A stretch of DNA of 64,000 nt, from the NCBI GenBank assembly GCA_017163975.1, contig JAFFSR010000362.1, positions 2,250,501 through 2,314,500 on the forward strand, read 5' to 3'. Source of the DNA: Anastatus disparis. Its lineage: Eukaryota; Arthropoda; Insecta; Hymenoptera; Eupelmidae. Of this stretch, positions 1-11,099 are shown piece by piece; position 1 is the first letter of the stretch, and each line of letters begins with the position of its first letter. The notes beneath the pieces were generated by a model, which made no database searches, was not told where the DNA came from, and was given only the letters and a program-made list of their open reading frames with translations. The translations under genes and the position numbers were made by a program.

Positions 1-107
1 AATATTTTAAATAAATAATTTATAAAAAAATAAACTGTAAAAGAAAATAACAAATAACAATAAATATTTAAAGTTTAAAAAAAAAAAATACATAAAAATA
101 ACAAAAG

Positions 108-255
108 GTGTGTATTTCGAGGCATGGCAAGTGCAAAGCCATGGCCGCAAAGCAATAAGTTGTAATGATCTCAATATTGAGCAAAGTTCAAGTAGTGAAG
201 ATCACAGCGTGCACGAGTAATGTCTCGGGGCCGTCCAGCTGTTCGAAATACACAC
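108..255. repeat. small foldback with GC-rich core
   Basis: Perfect 13-nt inverted arms (108-120 and 243-255) enclose a GC-rich core with its own small hairpin (catggc and gccatg). It is isolated in very AT-rich DNA and no reading frame is evident. It resembles the other GC-rich hairpins listed below in design, not in sequence. Confidence 0.55.
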
Positions 256-560
256 TAGGTTAAAGTAAAAATCAATAAAAAAAATTTGACAATCAAATTC
301 CATCTCTTTCTTTCTCTTTTGTATTTAAAACTTTATAACCAAATAAATGTTTATACCGTTGCTATGTTACGCAAAATTTCTTTAATTATCTTCGTAAAAT
401 TTTATTCTTTTTCTTGCGCTTGACCATTGTACATCTGCGAGTTTTTTAATGTAATAATTGAAATAAAGTTGTAATATAAAATAATATTTAAAAAAAAAAA
501 CTATTGCCTTATTTCTGTATTTTATACTTTTATTAGAAATTTTAATTGTGTAATATTAAC
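256..560. other. AT-rich spacer, nothing recognised
   Basis: About 300 nt of AT-rich DNA with A and T homopolymers. No coding frame, repeat partner or RNA gene recognised. The same holds for 1-107. Confidence 0.5.
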
Positions 561-563
561 TTA

Positions 564-1226
564 CAAGGAGAGTGTTTTACCTTCGGGTCACCGATTGGGC
601 TCAAATTTGGGGAATGTTTTCTAGATGCAGAAATATGAAGAAAGCCAAAATTTTAGAGGCCAACGCTCAAAATTTCTCTAGTTACAGGCCATTGAAGAAA
701 ATCATGAAACAAGTTACTAGATTTTCAAACGCTTATAGTTCCACAGCATTGTTAGCTAGAAGCTTGTACTTTTTTTTAAATGAAAGCTAAGCTCAAATCC
801 TTTCGAAATAGCACCTATAGTATCTCAAAATATTATTTTTTTCCAAAGTTAGAGCGCAATGAAGATTTGACCTTAATTTTCTGTTCAAAACATTAATTAA
901 TAATAAAAGCTGAAATTAGGTCTAATCTTCATTGCGCTCTAACTTTGGGAAAAAATAATATTTTGGGATGCCTTAGGTGCTATTTCGAAAGGATTTGAGC
1001 TCAGCTTTCATTTAAAAAAGGTATAAGCTTTTAGCTAACAATGCTGAGGAACTATAAGCATTTGAAAATCTAGTAACTTTTTTCGTGATTTTCTTCAATG
1101 GCCTATAACTAGAGAAATTTCGAGCGTTGGCCTCTAAAATTTTGGCTTTCTCCATGTTTCTGCATCCAGAAAACATTTCCCAAATTTGAGCCCAATCGGT
1201 GACCCGAAGGTGAAACACTCTCCTTG
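564..1226. mobile_element. PIF/Harbinger-like foldback MITE, copy 1
   Basis: The two halves are near-complete inverted copies starting CAAGGAGAGTG and ending in its complement, flanked by TTA on both sides (561-563, 1227-1229). A 3-bp TWA target duplication is typical of PIF/Harbinger elements. Each arm contains a short open frame of about 70 codons, matching between arms, but nothing suggests a protein. A related, shorter copy is at 36336-36869. Confidence 0.65.
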
Positions 1227-1773
1227 TTAGATCTTTTCACAAACGAAATAAAGTAGTTAGTTCACAGATTTCATACTTCGATTTTTGTACCAACTTTGAA
1301 TGATCATATCTCGGTAATGAAAGCACTTGGAAACTTGTATAAAAAATGAAATTAAAGGTTTTTAACTCTACTTTTGCATAGTAAAACTCATTTGCACTTC
1401 TAGTGACGAAAACCCATCTATAAAATTGAAAAAACGGAAAAAAAGTACTTTTTTAAAAATTTTTTACTGAATTAACAAGCTACATCTCGGTGAAAACAAA
1501 TTATTTTGCTTCTAAAGCACTATGGAGGATATTTTTTTTACTGACGGAAATGATTTATATGCGCACAAAGTCCCAAAAATAATTTAGAAAAGAATTAGAG
1601 CATCAAAGTACGAAAAATTTGGAAAAAATGAGAAAAAAGCGTTTTTTTAAAATTGAAACGTGTTTAAAACTTTCTATACCGGATTTTTTGGATTCATTTA
1701 TAGTTTTTGGATAGTAACAACCGATCCCCGGGACGGGAGATGATATTCAAGCATTTTGGGAAATAAGCGCCAC

Positions 1774-1775
<2 letters not shown>
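1227..1775. other. noncoding AT-rich stretch
   Basis: Homopolymer-rich DNA with phrases such as atctcggtga that look like decayed repeat sequence. No reading frame or structure I can name. Confidence 0.4.

Positions 1776-1828
<53 letters not shown>
1776..1828. repeat. (AT)n microsatellite
   Basis: Uninterrupted AT dinucleotide array of about 50 bp just upstream of the 267-bp tandem repeat. Confidence 0.95.
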
Positions 1829-1831
<3 letters not shown>

Positions 1832-1867
1832 TATAAAGTAAAATTAGGAAGAAAAAAATTTCAAATT

Positions 1868-2610
1868 GGCGGAAATTTCAAACTTTTATTACGTATATTG
1901 GTAGATCACCCATCAAACTCATTTTATTCGAGTCTATCAAAATTTTATCCGTTTTTCGCTAGGACCAATAGTTTTCGAGATATTTCAAAATCAAAACTTT
2001 CAAATTTCATAACTCGATATCTCAAAAACTATTGCTTCTAGAGGGGTGCAACTTTCATAAATGTGTATCTTGCAAGTCCCTTTATGTATTAACGCATAAA
2101 ACCTAATATTTAAAAAAAAAAAAAATTTTTAAATGATAGAAATTTTAAACTTTTATTACGTATACTGGTAGATCACCCATCAAACTCATTTTATTCGAGT
2201 CTATCAAAATTTCATCCGTTTTTCGCTAGGACCAATAGTTTTCGAGATATTTCAAAATCAAAACTTTCAAATTTCATAACTCGATATCTCGAAAACTATT
2301 GCTTCTAGAGGGGTGCAACTTTCATAAATGTGTATCTTGCAAGTCCCTTTATGTATTAACGCAAAAAACCTAATATTTAAAAAAAAAAAAAATTTTTAAA
2401 TGATAGAAATTTTAAACTTTTATTACGTATACTGGTAGATCACCCATCAAAGTCATTTCATTCGAGTCTTTAAAAATTTCGTCCGTTTTTTGCTAGGACC
2501 AATAGTTTTCGAGATATTTCAAAATCAAAATTTTCAAATTTCAAAACTCGATATCTCGGACACTATTGTTCCAAGAGGGATGCAATTTTCATAAATACTT
2601 ATCCTTTAGC
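1868..2610. repeat. 267-bp tandem repeat, about 2.8 copies
   Basis: The landmark acttttattacg recurs at 1882, 2149 and 2416, giving an exact 267-nt period twice. Copies 1 and 2 are very similar, copy 3 is more diverged and loses its end near 2600. Each unit contains two similar internal phrases around gatatttcaaaatc and gatatctcaaaaac. It lies immediately outside the left end of the Polinton and could be satellite-like or part of an older element. Confidence 0.85.
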
Positions 2611-2619
2611 CTTCTTTAT

Positions 2620-2960
2620 TTATTGTTACATTTTATTTTATAACGTAATTCCAAGAAATATTGCGCAACATTTCGCAAGACCTTTAATCTTGCTAGAAAT
2701 TACGTATTAAAACGTAATTCCAAGAAATATTGCGCAACATTTCGTAAGACCTTTGATCTTGCTAAAAATTACGTATTAAAACATAATTCCAAGAAATATT
2801 GCGCAACATTTCGTAAGACCTTTGATCTTGCTAAAAATTACGTATTAAAACGTAGTTCCAAGAAATATTGCGCAGTGATTCATAATCGATCTTTCTTTCA
2901 TTTGAAAAGTAAACAACTACATCCGGTGATTCATAATTCTAGGATAAAAACTGTGTAGTG
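2620..2960. repeat. left Polinton terminal inverted repeat with 69-bp tandem repeats
   Basis: A 69-nt unit containing aagaaatattgcgca recurs at 2643, 2712, 2781 and 2850 (exact period three times). The last copy runs into unique TIR sequence with aaaagtaaac and catccggtga, which reappears inverted at 19078-19152. Subterminal tandem repeats are common in Polinton ends and may be integrase or terminal-protein sites; that role is inferred. Confidence 0.8.
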
Positions 2961-3005
2961 ATTCATGATTGACTTTTTTAGAATTTTTACGACGCAATTC
3001 GTCAC

Positions 3006-3040
3006 TATAAAAGGGAAGATAAACAGCCCCATTACTCAGT
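3006..3040 (+). promoter_or_regulatory. core promoter of PolB (TATA + Inr)
   Basis: TATAAAAG at 3006-3013 and an arthropod-type initiator TCAGT at 3036-3040, with 32 nt from the first T to the initiator A. This predicts transcription from about 3038, so the first in-frame ATG is at 3090 and the upstream ATG at 2965 is not used. Confidence 0.55.
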
Positions 3041-3089
3041 ATTCGTCTGAACTTGAAACAATTCACAATTCTCAGAGTTATAAGAAAAT

Positions 3090-6000
3090 CATGTCAGCAT
3101 ACGAGTGCAAAGAGCTTGTAAGTACTATACTGCAAGCATATACTCTTGTGGCAAAAGGAGAGAATAATCGAGAAGAAATTCTTACGTGGATTGATTATAA
3201 CCGTAAAAATTTAAGACTCTTCAAATTACTTTCACATAGAAATGGTGCAAGTGTACACGAAAAACAAAAGTTTATAGCAACTATTGCATTACTCAAAGGT
3301 GTTTAAAATAAATTAAAGTATTTGTTGAAACGTGGTGAAGGTGTAGTGCAAAGACGCGAGAGACGAAGTGATAGAGTGAAATGGGAGGAACTAGAAGCTG
3401 CATTTAACGAATGTATTAGATCGGGAGTGATAATTAATTTGAAAAATATAGACATTTTTCAATTTATGAATGATTCACTCCATTTATTTACAGCACGTGT
3501 AAGAAATATGTTGAGGAAACAAAATGCTGTACAAGTATACGTCGTGTTAGCAGCAGAATATATTTTAACCAAACCGACTGAAGTAATAAGTAAAACTAAG
3601 TATTTCAACACAAAGGCTGAACTAATTTTTCAAACAAAAAATTTAAAAGAATGGTTTATGGAAAATGTACGTAAGCCTATACAAGTCGATATGGAAGAAT
3701 TCCCAGAAAAAGATTCAGGCTGGACATTACGTTCAATAATTAATATGTGTATCCATATAAACAAGTATAACCCAATGAGAGGTAGTTCGTTTATTGAACT
3801 ATCTCGTGCTATTAAAAACAAACATGCTTGTGTTAATGTTGAGAATTTTGACGATGAATGCTTCAAATGGGCCGTTCTCTCAGCACTGCATCCAGCAAAT
3901 ACACATTCAAACAGAGTAGCCACATATGAAAAATACAAAAATGAATTTAATTTCGAAGGTATACCATTTCCAGTGAAACCAAAACATATTTTAAGATTCG
4001 AAAAGAAGAATAATATTTCAATAAATTTGTTTATTTTGAAAAAACGCTCGGGAAAATTTCATATTGCTCCATTACGCATAACGAAGAACAAAATGAATAC
4101 GCATATTAATTCACTTCTCGTGCAAAACTTTTATATTGACGATGATGATGAAGATGTGGAAAATAATTATGAGAATGTTAACAACAATTTCCACTATTTT
4201 TGGATTAAAAATCTATCAAGACTCGTATCTATGCAAGTATCAAAACATAATGGTCAAAGCTATTTGTGTAACCGGTGTCTACATTACTTTCATACCAAGG
4301 CTAAACTGAATGCTCATGAACAGGACTGCTCTCAGATAAACAAGTGTAGAGTTGATTTACCAGGTCTGGAAGAAAATATTTTACAATTTAAAAATTTTCA
4401 TTATAAATTAAGGGCACCATTTATTATTTATGCCAATTATGAATCACTCCTCGAAAGTATGGAATATAAACGAATTTATCAGCAACATAAAGCTTTTAGT
4501 ATTGGATACTACTTTAAATGTAGCTACGATGATACACTCTCGTATTACCGTAGCTTCAGAGGTTCTCAACCTGCAGCATGGTTCGCAAAAGAATTAGAAA
4601 CGCTTGCAGAGAACATTGAGACTGTTTACTGGTGTCCTATACCCATGGATAAATTAACCTACGAGCAAGAACTTGAATCCCAAAATGCAACTATTTGTCA
4701 TATATGTGAAAAGTCCTTGGGAACTGACAGAGTTCACGATCATTGTCATTTAACTGGTAAATATCGAGGTCCAGCTCACGAGAAGTATAACTTGAATTAT
4801 CAGGGTTCACGCTGTGTTCTAGTTGTTTTTCACAATCTTACTGGTTATGATTCACATTTCCTCATAAGAGATATTGCTCAAAATTTTTCAGGACGTGTAA
4901 ATCTTTTACTATTGAATAAAGAGCGCTTCATACCCTTTACAAAACACATTGATAGCAGTGAAATCAACTTTAAATTTATTGACTCTTTTCGATTCATGCC
5001 ATCGTCTCTGGATAAATTGTCATCTTATTTGGAGCAGTATAATATTTTACCATCTGAGTTTATTAGTGATGCGAAATATGGACCATTGACCGAAGAGAAA
5101 TTCGATTTACTCAAGAAAAAAGGTATCTTCCCATATGATTATCTGGACTCTGAGGATAAGTTGGCGATTTCTGAATTACCGACCAAAGATCAATTTTACA
5201 GCCTTTAAAATAATAGTGAGATATCGGATGAAGATTATGAACATGCTAAAAATGTCTGGAATAAATTCAATATTTCAAATTTAGGTGATTATTCAGATCT
5301 CTACTTAAAAACTGATGTGCTACTATTAGCAGAAGTTATTGAAAATTTTCGAAGTAGCTATATCACTACTTATGGCTTAGATCCAGCACATTATTATACA
5401 CTTTCTGGCTACACCTGGGATGCCATGCTCAAGTATACCAACATTAAATTAGAATTACTAACCGACATCGACATGATCATGTTCATTGAACGCGGTATTA
5501 GAGGTGGTATCAGTCAGTGCTGCAATCGTTATTCAAAAGCCAATAACAAATACATGGGTGATGCATATAATCCAGAAGAAGAATCAAAATACCTAATATA
5601 CTTTAATGTAAACAATCTTTATGGTTAGGCTATGATGCAATACCTTCCAACTAGTGACTTCAAGTAGATTGAAGGTGATTATAATGAAATGAACTTTTTA
5701 GTGCCCGATGACTCACCTATCGGATACATCTTGGAAGTGGACTTGGATTATCCTCACTATATTTATGATCATCATAAAGACTTACCATTATGTCCAGTAC
5801 ATGAGAAACCGAAAGGTTCAACATACGAAAAGCTCATGACAACACTTCGCTCAAAGGAAAGATATGTAATACATTATAGAAATTTAAAACAAGCCTTAGA
5901 CAATGGATTGCAGTTGAAGAAAATTCACAGAGTGTTACAGTTTAATCAATCACTATGGCTAAAGTACATAGATTTAAATAGTGATAAGAGAAAAGAAGCT

Positions 6001-6804
6001 AAGAATGAATTTGAAAAAAATCTATATAAGCTCATGAATAACGCAGCATTTGGTAAAACTATGGAGAATGTTACAAATAGAGTTGATGTCAGACTGATAA
6101 CCAAATGGGATGGACGCTATGGTGCTGAAGTTCTCATCGCTCAACCAAATTTTCATAGCCAAACTATTCTGGATAAAAATCTTGTTGCTGTACGATTGGG
6201 GAAAACTGAAGTTCACATGAATAAACCTATATATATTCTACCGTCTATTCTTGACTTATCCAAGACATTAGTATATGATTTTCACTACAGTTATATGAAG
6301 AAAGAATTTGATGATCTATATAAGCTGTTTTATACAGATACGGATAGTTTGATATATGAAGTTCGTGATAGAAATATTTATGAAATTATGAAACGTGATA
6401 TTCAAAACTTTGACACATCTGATTATCCGGTTAGTAATGTTTTTAATATACCTCAAGTAAACGAAAAGGTCGTTGGATTAATAAAAGATGAGTGTAATGG
6501 GCACATAATGACTGAATTTGTTGGACTACGCAGTAAAATGTACAGTATACGAATAGAGCGTGAAGACAAAGTTAAAAAAGCTAAAGGTATAAAAAGCTCG
6601 ATGATTGATTATTTAGAGTGTCTACGGAAGAATACAACAAAATACAGAACACAACGTACTATTCGCTCTCACAAGCATAAAGTGTATAGCGAATTTGAGA
6701 CAAAATGAATATTAAGCTCAGATGATGATAAAAGATACATAGAAGATGGCAAGACAGATACCTTACCTTGGGGTCATTATACAATAAAGTCAAGTCTAGA
6801 GTAA
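3090..6804 (+). pseudogene. PolB: protein-primed family B DNA polymerase of Polinton (broken)
   Basis: Replicative polymerase of the element. All parts lie in one frame, about 1,238 codons, interrupted by stops at 3304, 5206, 5626, 5665 and 6706. In order: N-terminal region, a C2H2-like finger (CNRCLHYF) near 4270, exonuclease motif I near 4432, an endonuclease-VII-like HDHCHLTGKYRG stretch near 4735, exonuclease motif II (FHNLTGYDSHF), motif A near 5600, TPR/palm region, and motif C YTDTDS near 6332. Two catalytic acids are altered: exonuclease D to N (YANYES) and motif-A D to N (NVNNLYG). The stops at 5626 and 5665 sit where the family usually has Trp (TGG to TAG). Start chosen from the 3038 initiator. 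Identity is firm; function is lost. Confidence 0.93.
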
Positions 6805-6914
6805 ATTAATTTTAATATATCAAAAATAATTGTTTGAATTATATTGTAAAATTTAAGGAATAAATAAATAAACACTTTTAATATATGTTATATGTGTACA
6901 TTTATTTCTCAATG

Positions 6915-7821
6915 CTACAAATTTGATTTATTTATCCAACTATTATGTGAATTATCAAACCCTAACCATTTTACATAAATCTGATTTCCTCGTTTATTCA
7001 AAACTTTTTCCACTAGATAGGTATCAGGATATTTAGCCTTGAGTAACTCTTGTTCGTAGAAACCGCCTGCTATAGGCTGATCTTTATAAACTTTCAGTTT
7101 ATATGTTATAGGATTGGTAAGTATTACTTGACTTATGGTAAATATTTCCGTTGACCAATTAGGTGTATAACCCTTTTCAAATACTTGCTTGATCTTGCTC
7201 ACTCGTACTTTATCACCAGTTTGGAACTTTAATATTTGAGGAATATGGTATTTGTACTTAAATGTTTTTAGCCTCATTTGCATGTGTAATATCCTTAGGT
7301 CGCATTTTAGTTGCACGATGTACACTATTATTGTATGTTGTAAGTAATTTCGGTAAAATATCAAGCTACTTGTAATTGCCGTGTAGACTAAATTGTATCC
7401 ACATTTTATTCTTCAGTGTACGATTAAAATGTTCACAGATGGATGTTTTCAGATTACTACATGTAGAATACAAATTAATACCATGATACTTCATGAGATT
7501 CTCAAATGAAGAGTTGTAGAATTCTTTGTCCCGATCGGTATGCAGATTTTTTGGTATGCGACCTTCATGGAACATAGATTTCATTGCTGCAGTAACATCT
7601 TCACCAGTTTTACGTTTTATTGGTACAGCCCATGCATACTTTGAGAATATATCAATGACAGTGAGCAAGTACTTATAATCACTATTCTCTCGAGCATAAG
7701 GCTGCATATCAACCATATCGGCTTGCCAAGTCTCATCTAAACCGCGTATTATAAATTTACGACGTGGATAATTACGTTTAGCAGGCTTATGCAGCTCTTC
7801 TACGAGTCTTTCGTGCTCCAT
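6915..7821 (-). pseudogene. INT: Polinton integrase (rve core + chromodomain), broken
   Basis: Retrovirus-type DDE integrase that inserts the element. Start Met at 7821; the core has D (WQADMVDM), D (HTDRDKEF, usual Gly replaced by Asp) and E (ICEHFNRTLKNKMW). A TAG at 7366-7368 replaces the usual Trp after GNYK, and a frameshift near 7270 moves the C-terminal part into another frame, where an SH3-like region (GDKVRVSK) and a C-terminal chromodomain (YLVEKVLNKRG, YVKWLGF) are clear. It starts inside the 3' end of the neighbouring coiled-coil gene (35-nt overlap) and has its own predicted promoter. There is no obvious N-terminal HHCC zinc domain. Confidence 0.9.
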
Positions 7822-8311
7822 GGCTGTAGACTTGATGATTCTTATATTCTCGCAATTTCTGTTTTATATCCCGAATATCTGACAGGACTTCAGCATCTTG
7901 AAGTGATTGGGCAAGATAAATAATTAACTCATGTAATTCATGGATGTTTTTATTAACCTTTTTAAATTTCTCATCGTATTCATCAATAAATTCTTGAATA
8001 TTAGCATCGAAATTTTTTCTAATTTTCTATTCATATTCGTCCCTTGACTCTTTTATTTCTAATTCCAATGCATCAAGGTTTTCCCTTAAGTCTTCAGTAA
8101 CTACTTATATGCTTCGAACTTCAGACGCAACCATACTTTGTAAAGTTTGTAAATTAACTGCATCATTCGATTGCTAAGGTGTGGCAACATTGCATAAACT
8201 CTTATTTTGTATATCATACTGTCCATCTTCAGTAATTTTATACCCAACACCTGGAGGACCCTGTTGACCACCAGCCTGCTGTAATTGTCGTCCGCACACG
8301 TCAACACTCAT
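7787..8311 (-). pseudogene. Polinton coiled-coil protein beginning MSVDV (broken)
   Basis: Start ATG at 8311, stop at 7787, 175 codons including the stop, with three in-frame stops (TAG after NVATP, TAA after VRSI, TAG after DEYE). The N-terminus has GPPGVGYKITEDGQYDI and NKSLCNVA phrases that I recall from other arthropod Polintons. The rest is charged and heptad-like (NLDALELEIKES, KFKKVNKNIHEL), consistent with a coiled coil such as a fibre or scaffold protein; that role is a guess. The three stops hide it from a simple longest-ORF view. Confidence 0.75.
7834..7868 (-). promoter_or_regulatory. core promoter of integrase
   Basis: On the minus strand TATAAAAC begins at 7868 and a TCATC initiator lies at 7838-7834, 32 nt from first T to A. 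The integrase ATG follows at 7821. The promoter lies inside the coding sequence of the upstream coiled-coil gene. Confidence 0.4.
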
Positions 8312-8317
8312 CTTGCG

Positions 8318-8353
8318 ACTGACTAGAGAAACAGCACTGCTTTTCAATATATA
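8318..8353 (-). promoter_or_regulatory. core promoter of the MSVDV coiled-coil gene
   Basis: Minus-strand TATATATT (from 8353, or TATATT from 8351) and initiator TCAGT at 8322-8318, 31-33 nt to the initiator A. The gene ATG at 8311 is only 9 nt downstream of the predicted start. Confidence 0.4.
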
Positions 8354-9309
8354 ATGTTGGCCTCACGGAGTTCTTCGATTATCAAATGAATCTCATTGGT
8401 ATGACTTGGATTTCCACCTTCTGTCTCTGCCACTAATAGCCGTAAGCGATCAACTAGTTCATTGGGGTCACCCCAGTACACGTAGTCCATTTGTGTACCT
8501 TTACGAGCAATTTTGTAGCGTGGTAAGAGACCCCTTCCACTAAACGATTTCCTCTTTCGAGCTGGAGATTTATCGAAAAATGGAGCGATATAATTTTTAA
8601 ATTTGTTACTTTTTAGTTTACGAAGTGATCCATCAGCTTGATAATTCTTTCTATATGCATTCGTTATTTCAACAATTTTTCGATAATTTCTCAAATTATC
8701 TTCAGTAATAAGTTTTTCATCTGGCTGTTTTCGAAACAATAATTCTAGTAAGCCTACAGTTTTTGGATATTGTGTGTCAAGTACGACCACATGGTCTTTC
8801 TCGAAATTTATTGGTGAATAACCAAACATCATCATCCTACCCATTTCACGAACTCCATAGATATTATCTAGATATGATTTTTGATCTTTTCGAAACATCC
8901 AAAGATATTTATTGGTAAGCGGATCCGTTTCGCTTTCATCATTATCGTCATCATCGTCGTCAATTTCACTTTCTGCAGCTGTCTCGAAACTTGTTTCAGT
9001 TGGACGTATTGCATCATCAACATTTTCATTTACAATTCGCCTATCATCGGAAATGTATCCATCTTCAGAGGGGTGCACACTTTCGGATAAATCATGCTCT
9101 GTTTTATCTTACGATTTGAAATTTTTTTTATTTATATCAGATATGTTAACAAGTTTTTCAAATGGATCAACAACAGGTTTGAATGTTTCACTGAAAGCCT
9201 TTTCGAAATCGGCTTTACCCTGTTTCCATAGCTTGTGTTTACGTTTGATTGCCTCTCTAGATTTTACAATCTAATGGAGAATATTTTTTTCACGTTGAGA
9301 ATTCGCCAT
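8344..9309 (-). pseudogene. conserved Polinton protein of unknown function (broken)
   Basis: The frame open from 9078 continues upstream to an ATG at 9309 (MANSQREKN), interrupted by a TAG near 9271 and a TAA near 9106; 322 codons including the stop. The N-terminal third is basic and helical (KSREAIKRKHK), then an acidic run (DDDDDDNDESE), a globular middle (YGVREMGRMMMFG), a basic patch (SPARKRKSFSGRG), and a conserved-looking end (VYWGDPNELVDRLRLL, IIEELREA). I recognise the family from other insect Polintons but know no function. It lies between ATPase and the coiled-coil gene in the leftward block. Confidence 0.75.
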
Positions 9310-9351
9310 GTTGACTGTTCAAGGTTCTACAATGTACTGCTTGATTTGTAC

Positions 9352-11001
9352 TCAACTTCCTATATTTATTAGAAAACAGTCAAAACCTCTCCGATAACGA
9401 CCAGCTTTTAGCTCACGTTCTTTGTCAATTGTGAGAAATGCATATTTACAATTCCCCCAGCACGATAAACACAAGTCCTTGAATTGTATATATGACATAT
9501 CAGAATTCACGTGATCATTATATATGTGCTTGAGATTTGTAACATGGCAAAATTGCTATGTTACTTAAACCCCGCTTTTATAATACGATAGTATATGCGG
9601 CAGAAGGAAGACCTTGAATTCGCGCGCGGTTAAGAGAAAGACAACGCCGGTCAAGCTAAAGCCAACCCCAAGCCACTAACTATACCCGCGTGCACAGCAC
9701 ATCTCGAAGCCCTTAATATACAATAAAGCTTAACCAATGTGCCTAGTCTACGCATAGCCTGACTCTAGCAGTCAAGTAGACGGAAAAGGCAAGAGTATAA
9801 GGTGGCGCGCATAGCGTGCCGCATGAAGAAGGAAAAGCATCCATCTTGAGATGCTCATTCCTTCTGCCGTTCGTCTACAGGTCGGTCGACGTGAGTTTTT
9901 TTTTGTACTAGCGCAGCTAATTGCATAGAGCGAAACATCTTTTCGATAGCTCTCGTGATTGCGATTTCTGTGAGAACAAGAGAGTATTTCTGGCGTGAGT
10001 GTGTGAAAGCATAAATGCTTTATTATAGCCTTGATTTATATTAAGCTTTACGAGTAAGATACATCGTGATTTTTCCTTATTCTGTACGCGTGTGTGCTGG
10101 TGACCACGTGCGCGGTATTAGTTAGTGCGCCCGTTTTTCTTTCTAGCTTCCGTTTAAGCTAATGTGTTATGTAATTTTCCATCAAACTACCCCATATTAA
10201 TTTATGACGTGCATCGTTGGCTCTCTTTTCGCCGCGTTGCTGTAATAGTAGCACAATTAAAATAACGTACGGAGTTGCGTCTGTTAACGCGACTGGTGCC
10301 CTTTTTTAGTGTATAGCTAGTAGTTGTGAATTAATAAAATACATAAAGTTCTGATATTCCAGCTGATTTCCTTTTTTTTATGTTATGTAAATATTTTTAG
10401 TGTAAGAACCAGGCAAACCTCTAGCTATACATTTAGCTAATCTTGAACGGTCACCTGATCCCCATGGCCGTTACAGATTCATATCATCTTGTCTAAATAT
10501 TACCAGTAAATTTACATTGTCTCGAACTAAATGTTTAGATACATGAGCATAAGACTGACAAAGATAGAAACAATCTACATTTTTATTTCTACCAATGCAG
10601 AAAAATGCTCTTATATTGTCTTGCTTTTCACAAGCCACATCGTCAAACACCATTATGGAATTTGGAAGAACGTCTTGAGGAGCTACTACAGCTTCGTGCT
10701 CACTGAATGGAAAATATTGTATACCCTTTATTAACTTTAGAAGTTCCTCGAGAAACTTGTACTTTGGCTGATAAAGCGATTTTGAATATACGTAAACGTT
10801 TTCAAATTTCAATCCATTTACGTGTGTTATAAGACTAAACAATGTATTAGTTTTACCACAGCCTGAGGGACCACAAAACACAGCTCGTATACTGTCGGGT
10901 AATAATTCTCCATGACGTTTTTATGACGTTTGTTGCTGCGTAATAGTTTTAAAATTCGACACTGTTAATTTGACACTTAGTGGCTGGAAATCTATGTTCA
11001 C
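9352..11001 (-). pseudogene. ATP: FtsK/HerA-like packaging ATPase of Polinton, split by a solo LTR
   Basis: A-type genome-packaging ATPase. The N-terminal piece (about 11001-10476) has Walker A GPSGCGKT and Walker B SIMVFDDV; reading leftward it runs into the LTR just after RQDDMN. The C-terminal piece resumes beyond the LTR at 9537 in the same frame and ends at a TGA at 9352-9354 (ERELKAGRYRRGFDCF). A further TAA lies near 10925. No ATG is seen near the predicted initiator at 11024; a GTG at 11001 may be a lost ATG. The interruption by the LTR with a 4-bp duplication is direct evidence of insertional inactivation. Confidence 0.88.
9538..10475. mobile_element. solo LTR (938 bp) inside the ATPase gene
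   Basis: Starts TGTAACATGG, ends GGCCGTTACA (TG...CA with imperfect inverted ends) and is flanked by GATT on both sides (9534-9537, 10476-10479). Removing it and one GATT rejoins the ATPase frame, so it is a clean insertion. It contains no coding domain. An inner inverted pair (cggcagaagga near 9598, complement near 9863) and aataaa signals are visible. The 4-bp duplication and size fit a Gypsy-type LTR; the family is not identified. Confidence 0.72.
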
Positions 11002-11021
11002 TGTTTGCTTTTTTACAGCCG

Positions 11022-11070
11022 ACTGATCGCAATACTATAAATAAATCATTTATATAGATGCGAGCTCAGT
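11022..11070. promoter_or_regulatory. bidirectional core promoter between ATPase and capsid-block genes
   Basis: Rightward: TATAAATA at 11036-11043 and TCAGT at 11066-11070, 32 nt from T to initiator A. Leftward: TATAAATG starting at 11054 and TCAGT at 11026-11022, 30 nt. The two TATA boxes overlap head to head in 19 bp, so both transcript starts are set by one small region. Confidence 0.5.
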
Positions 11071-11099
11071 ACTCAATCAACCATCGAAGTGTAAGGATC

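Noticed and set aside
2965..3306. PolB starting at ATG 2965 as a separate 113-residue protein
   Set aside because: The TATA/TCAGT pair puts the transcript start at 3038, and the frame continues into PolB after a single stop, so it is the PolB N-terminus starting at 3090.
3630..3938. Minus-strand open frame opposite PolB
   Set aside because: Lies entirely within the recognised polymerase on the plus strand and has no family resemblance.
8101..8307. Minus-strand frame starting MLTCADD
   Set aside because: It is the wrong frame of the MSVDV coiled-coil gene, visible only because the true frame has three stops.
8881..9274. Plus-strand frames opposite the acidic Polinton protein
   Set aside because: Ser-rich and Ile-rich shadows of the GAT/GAC-rich acidic run.
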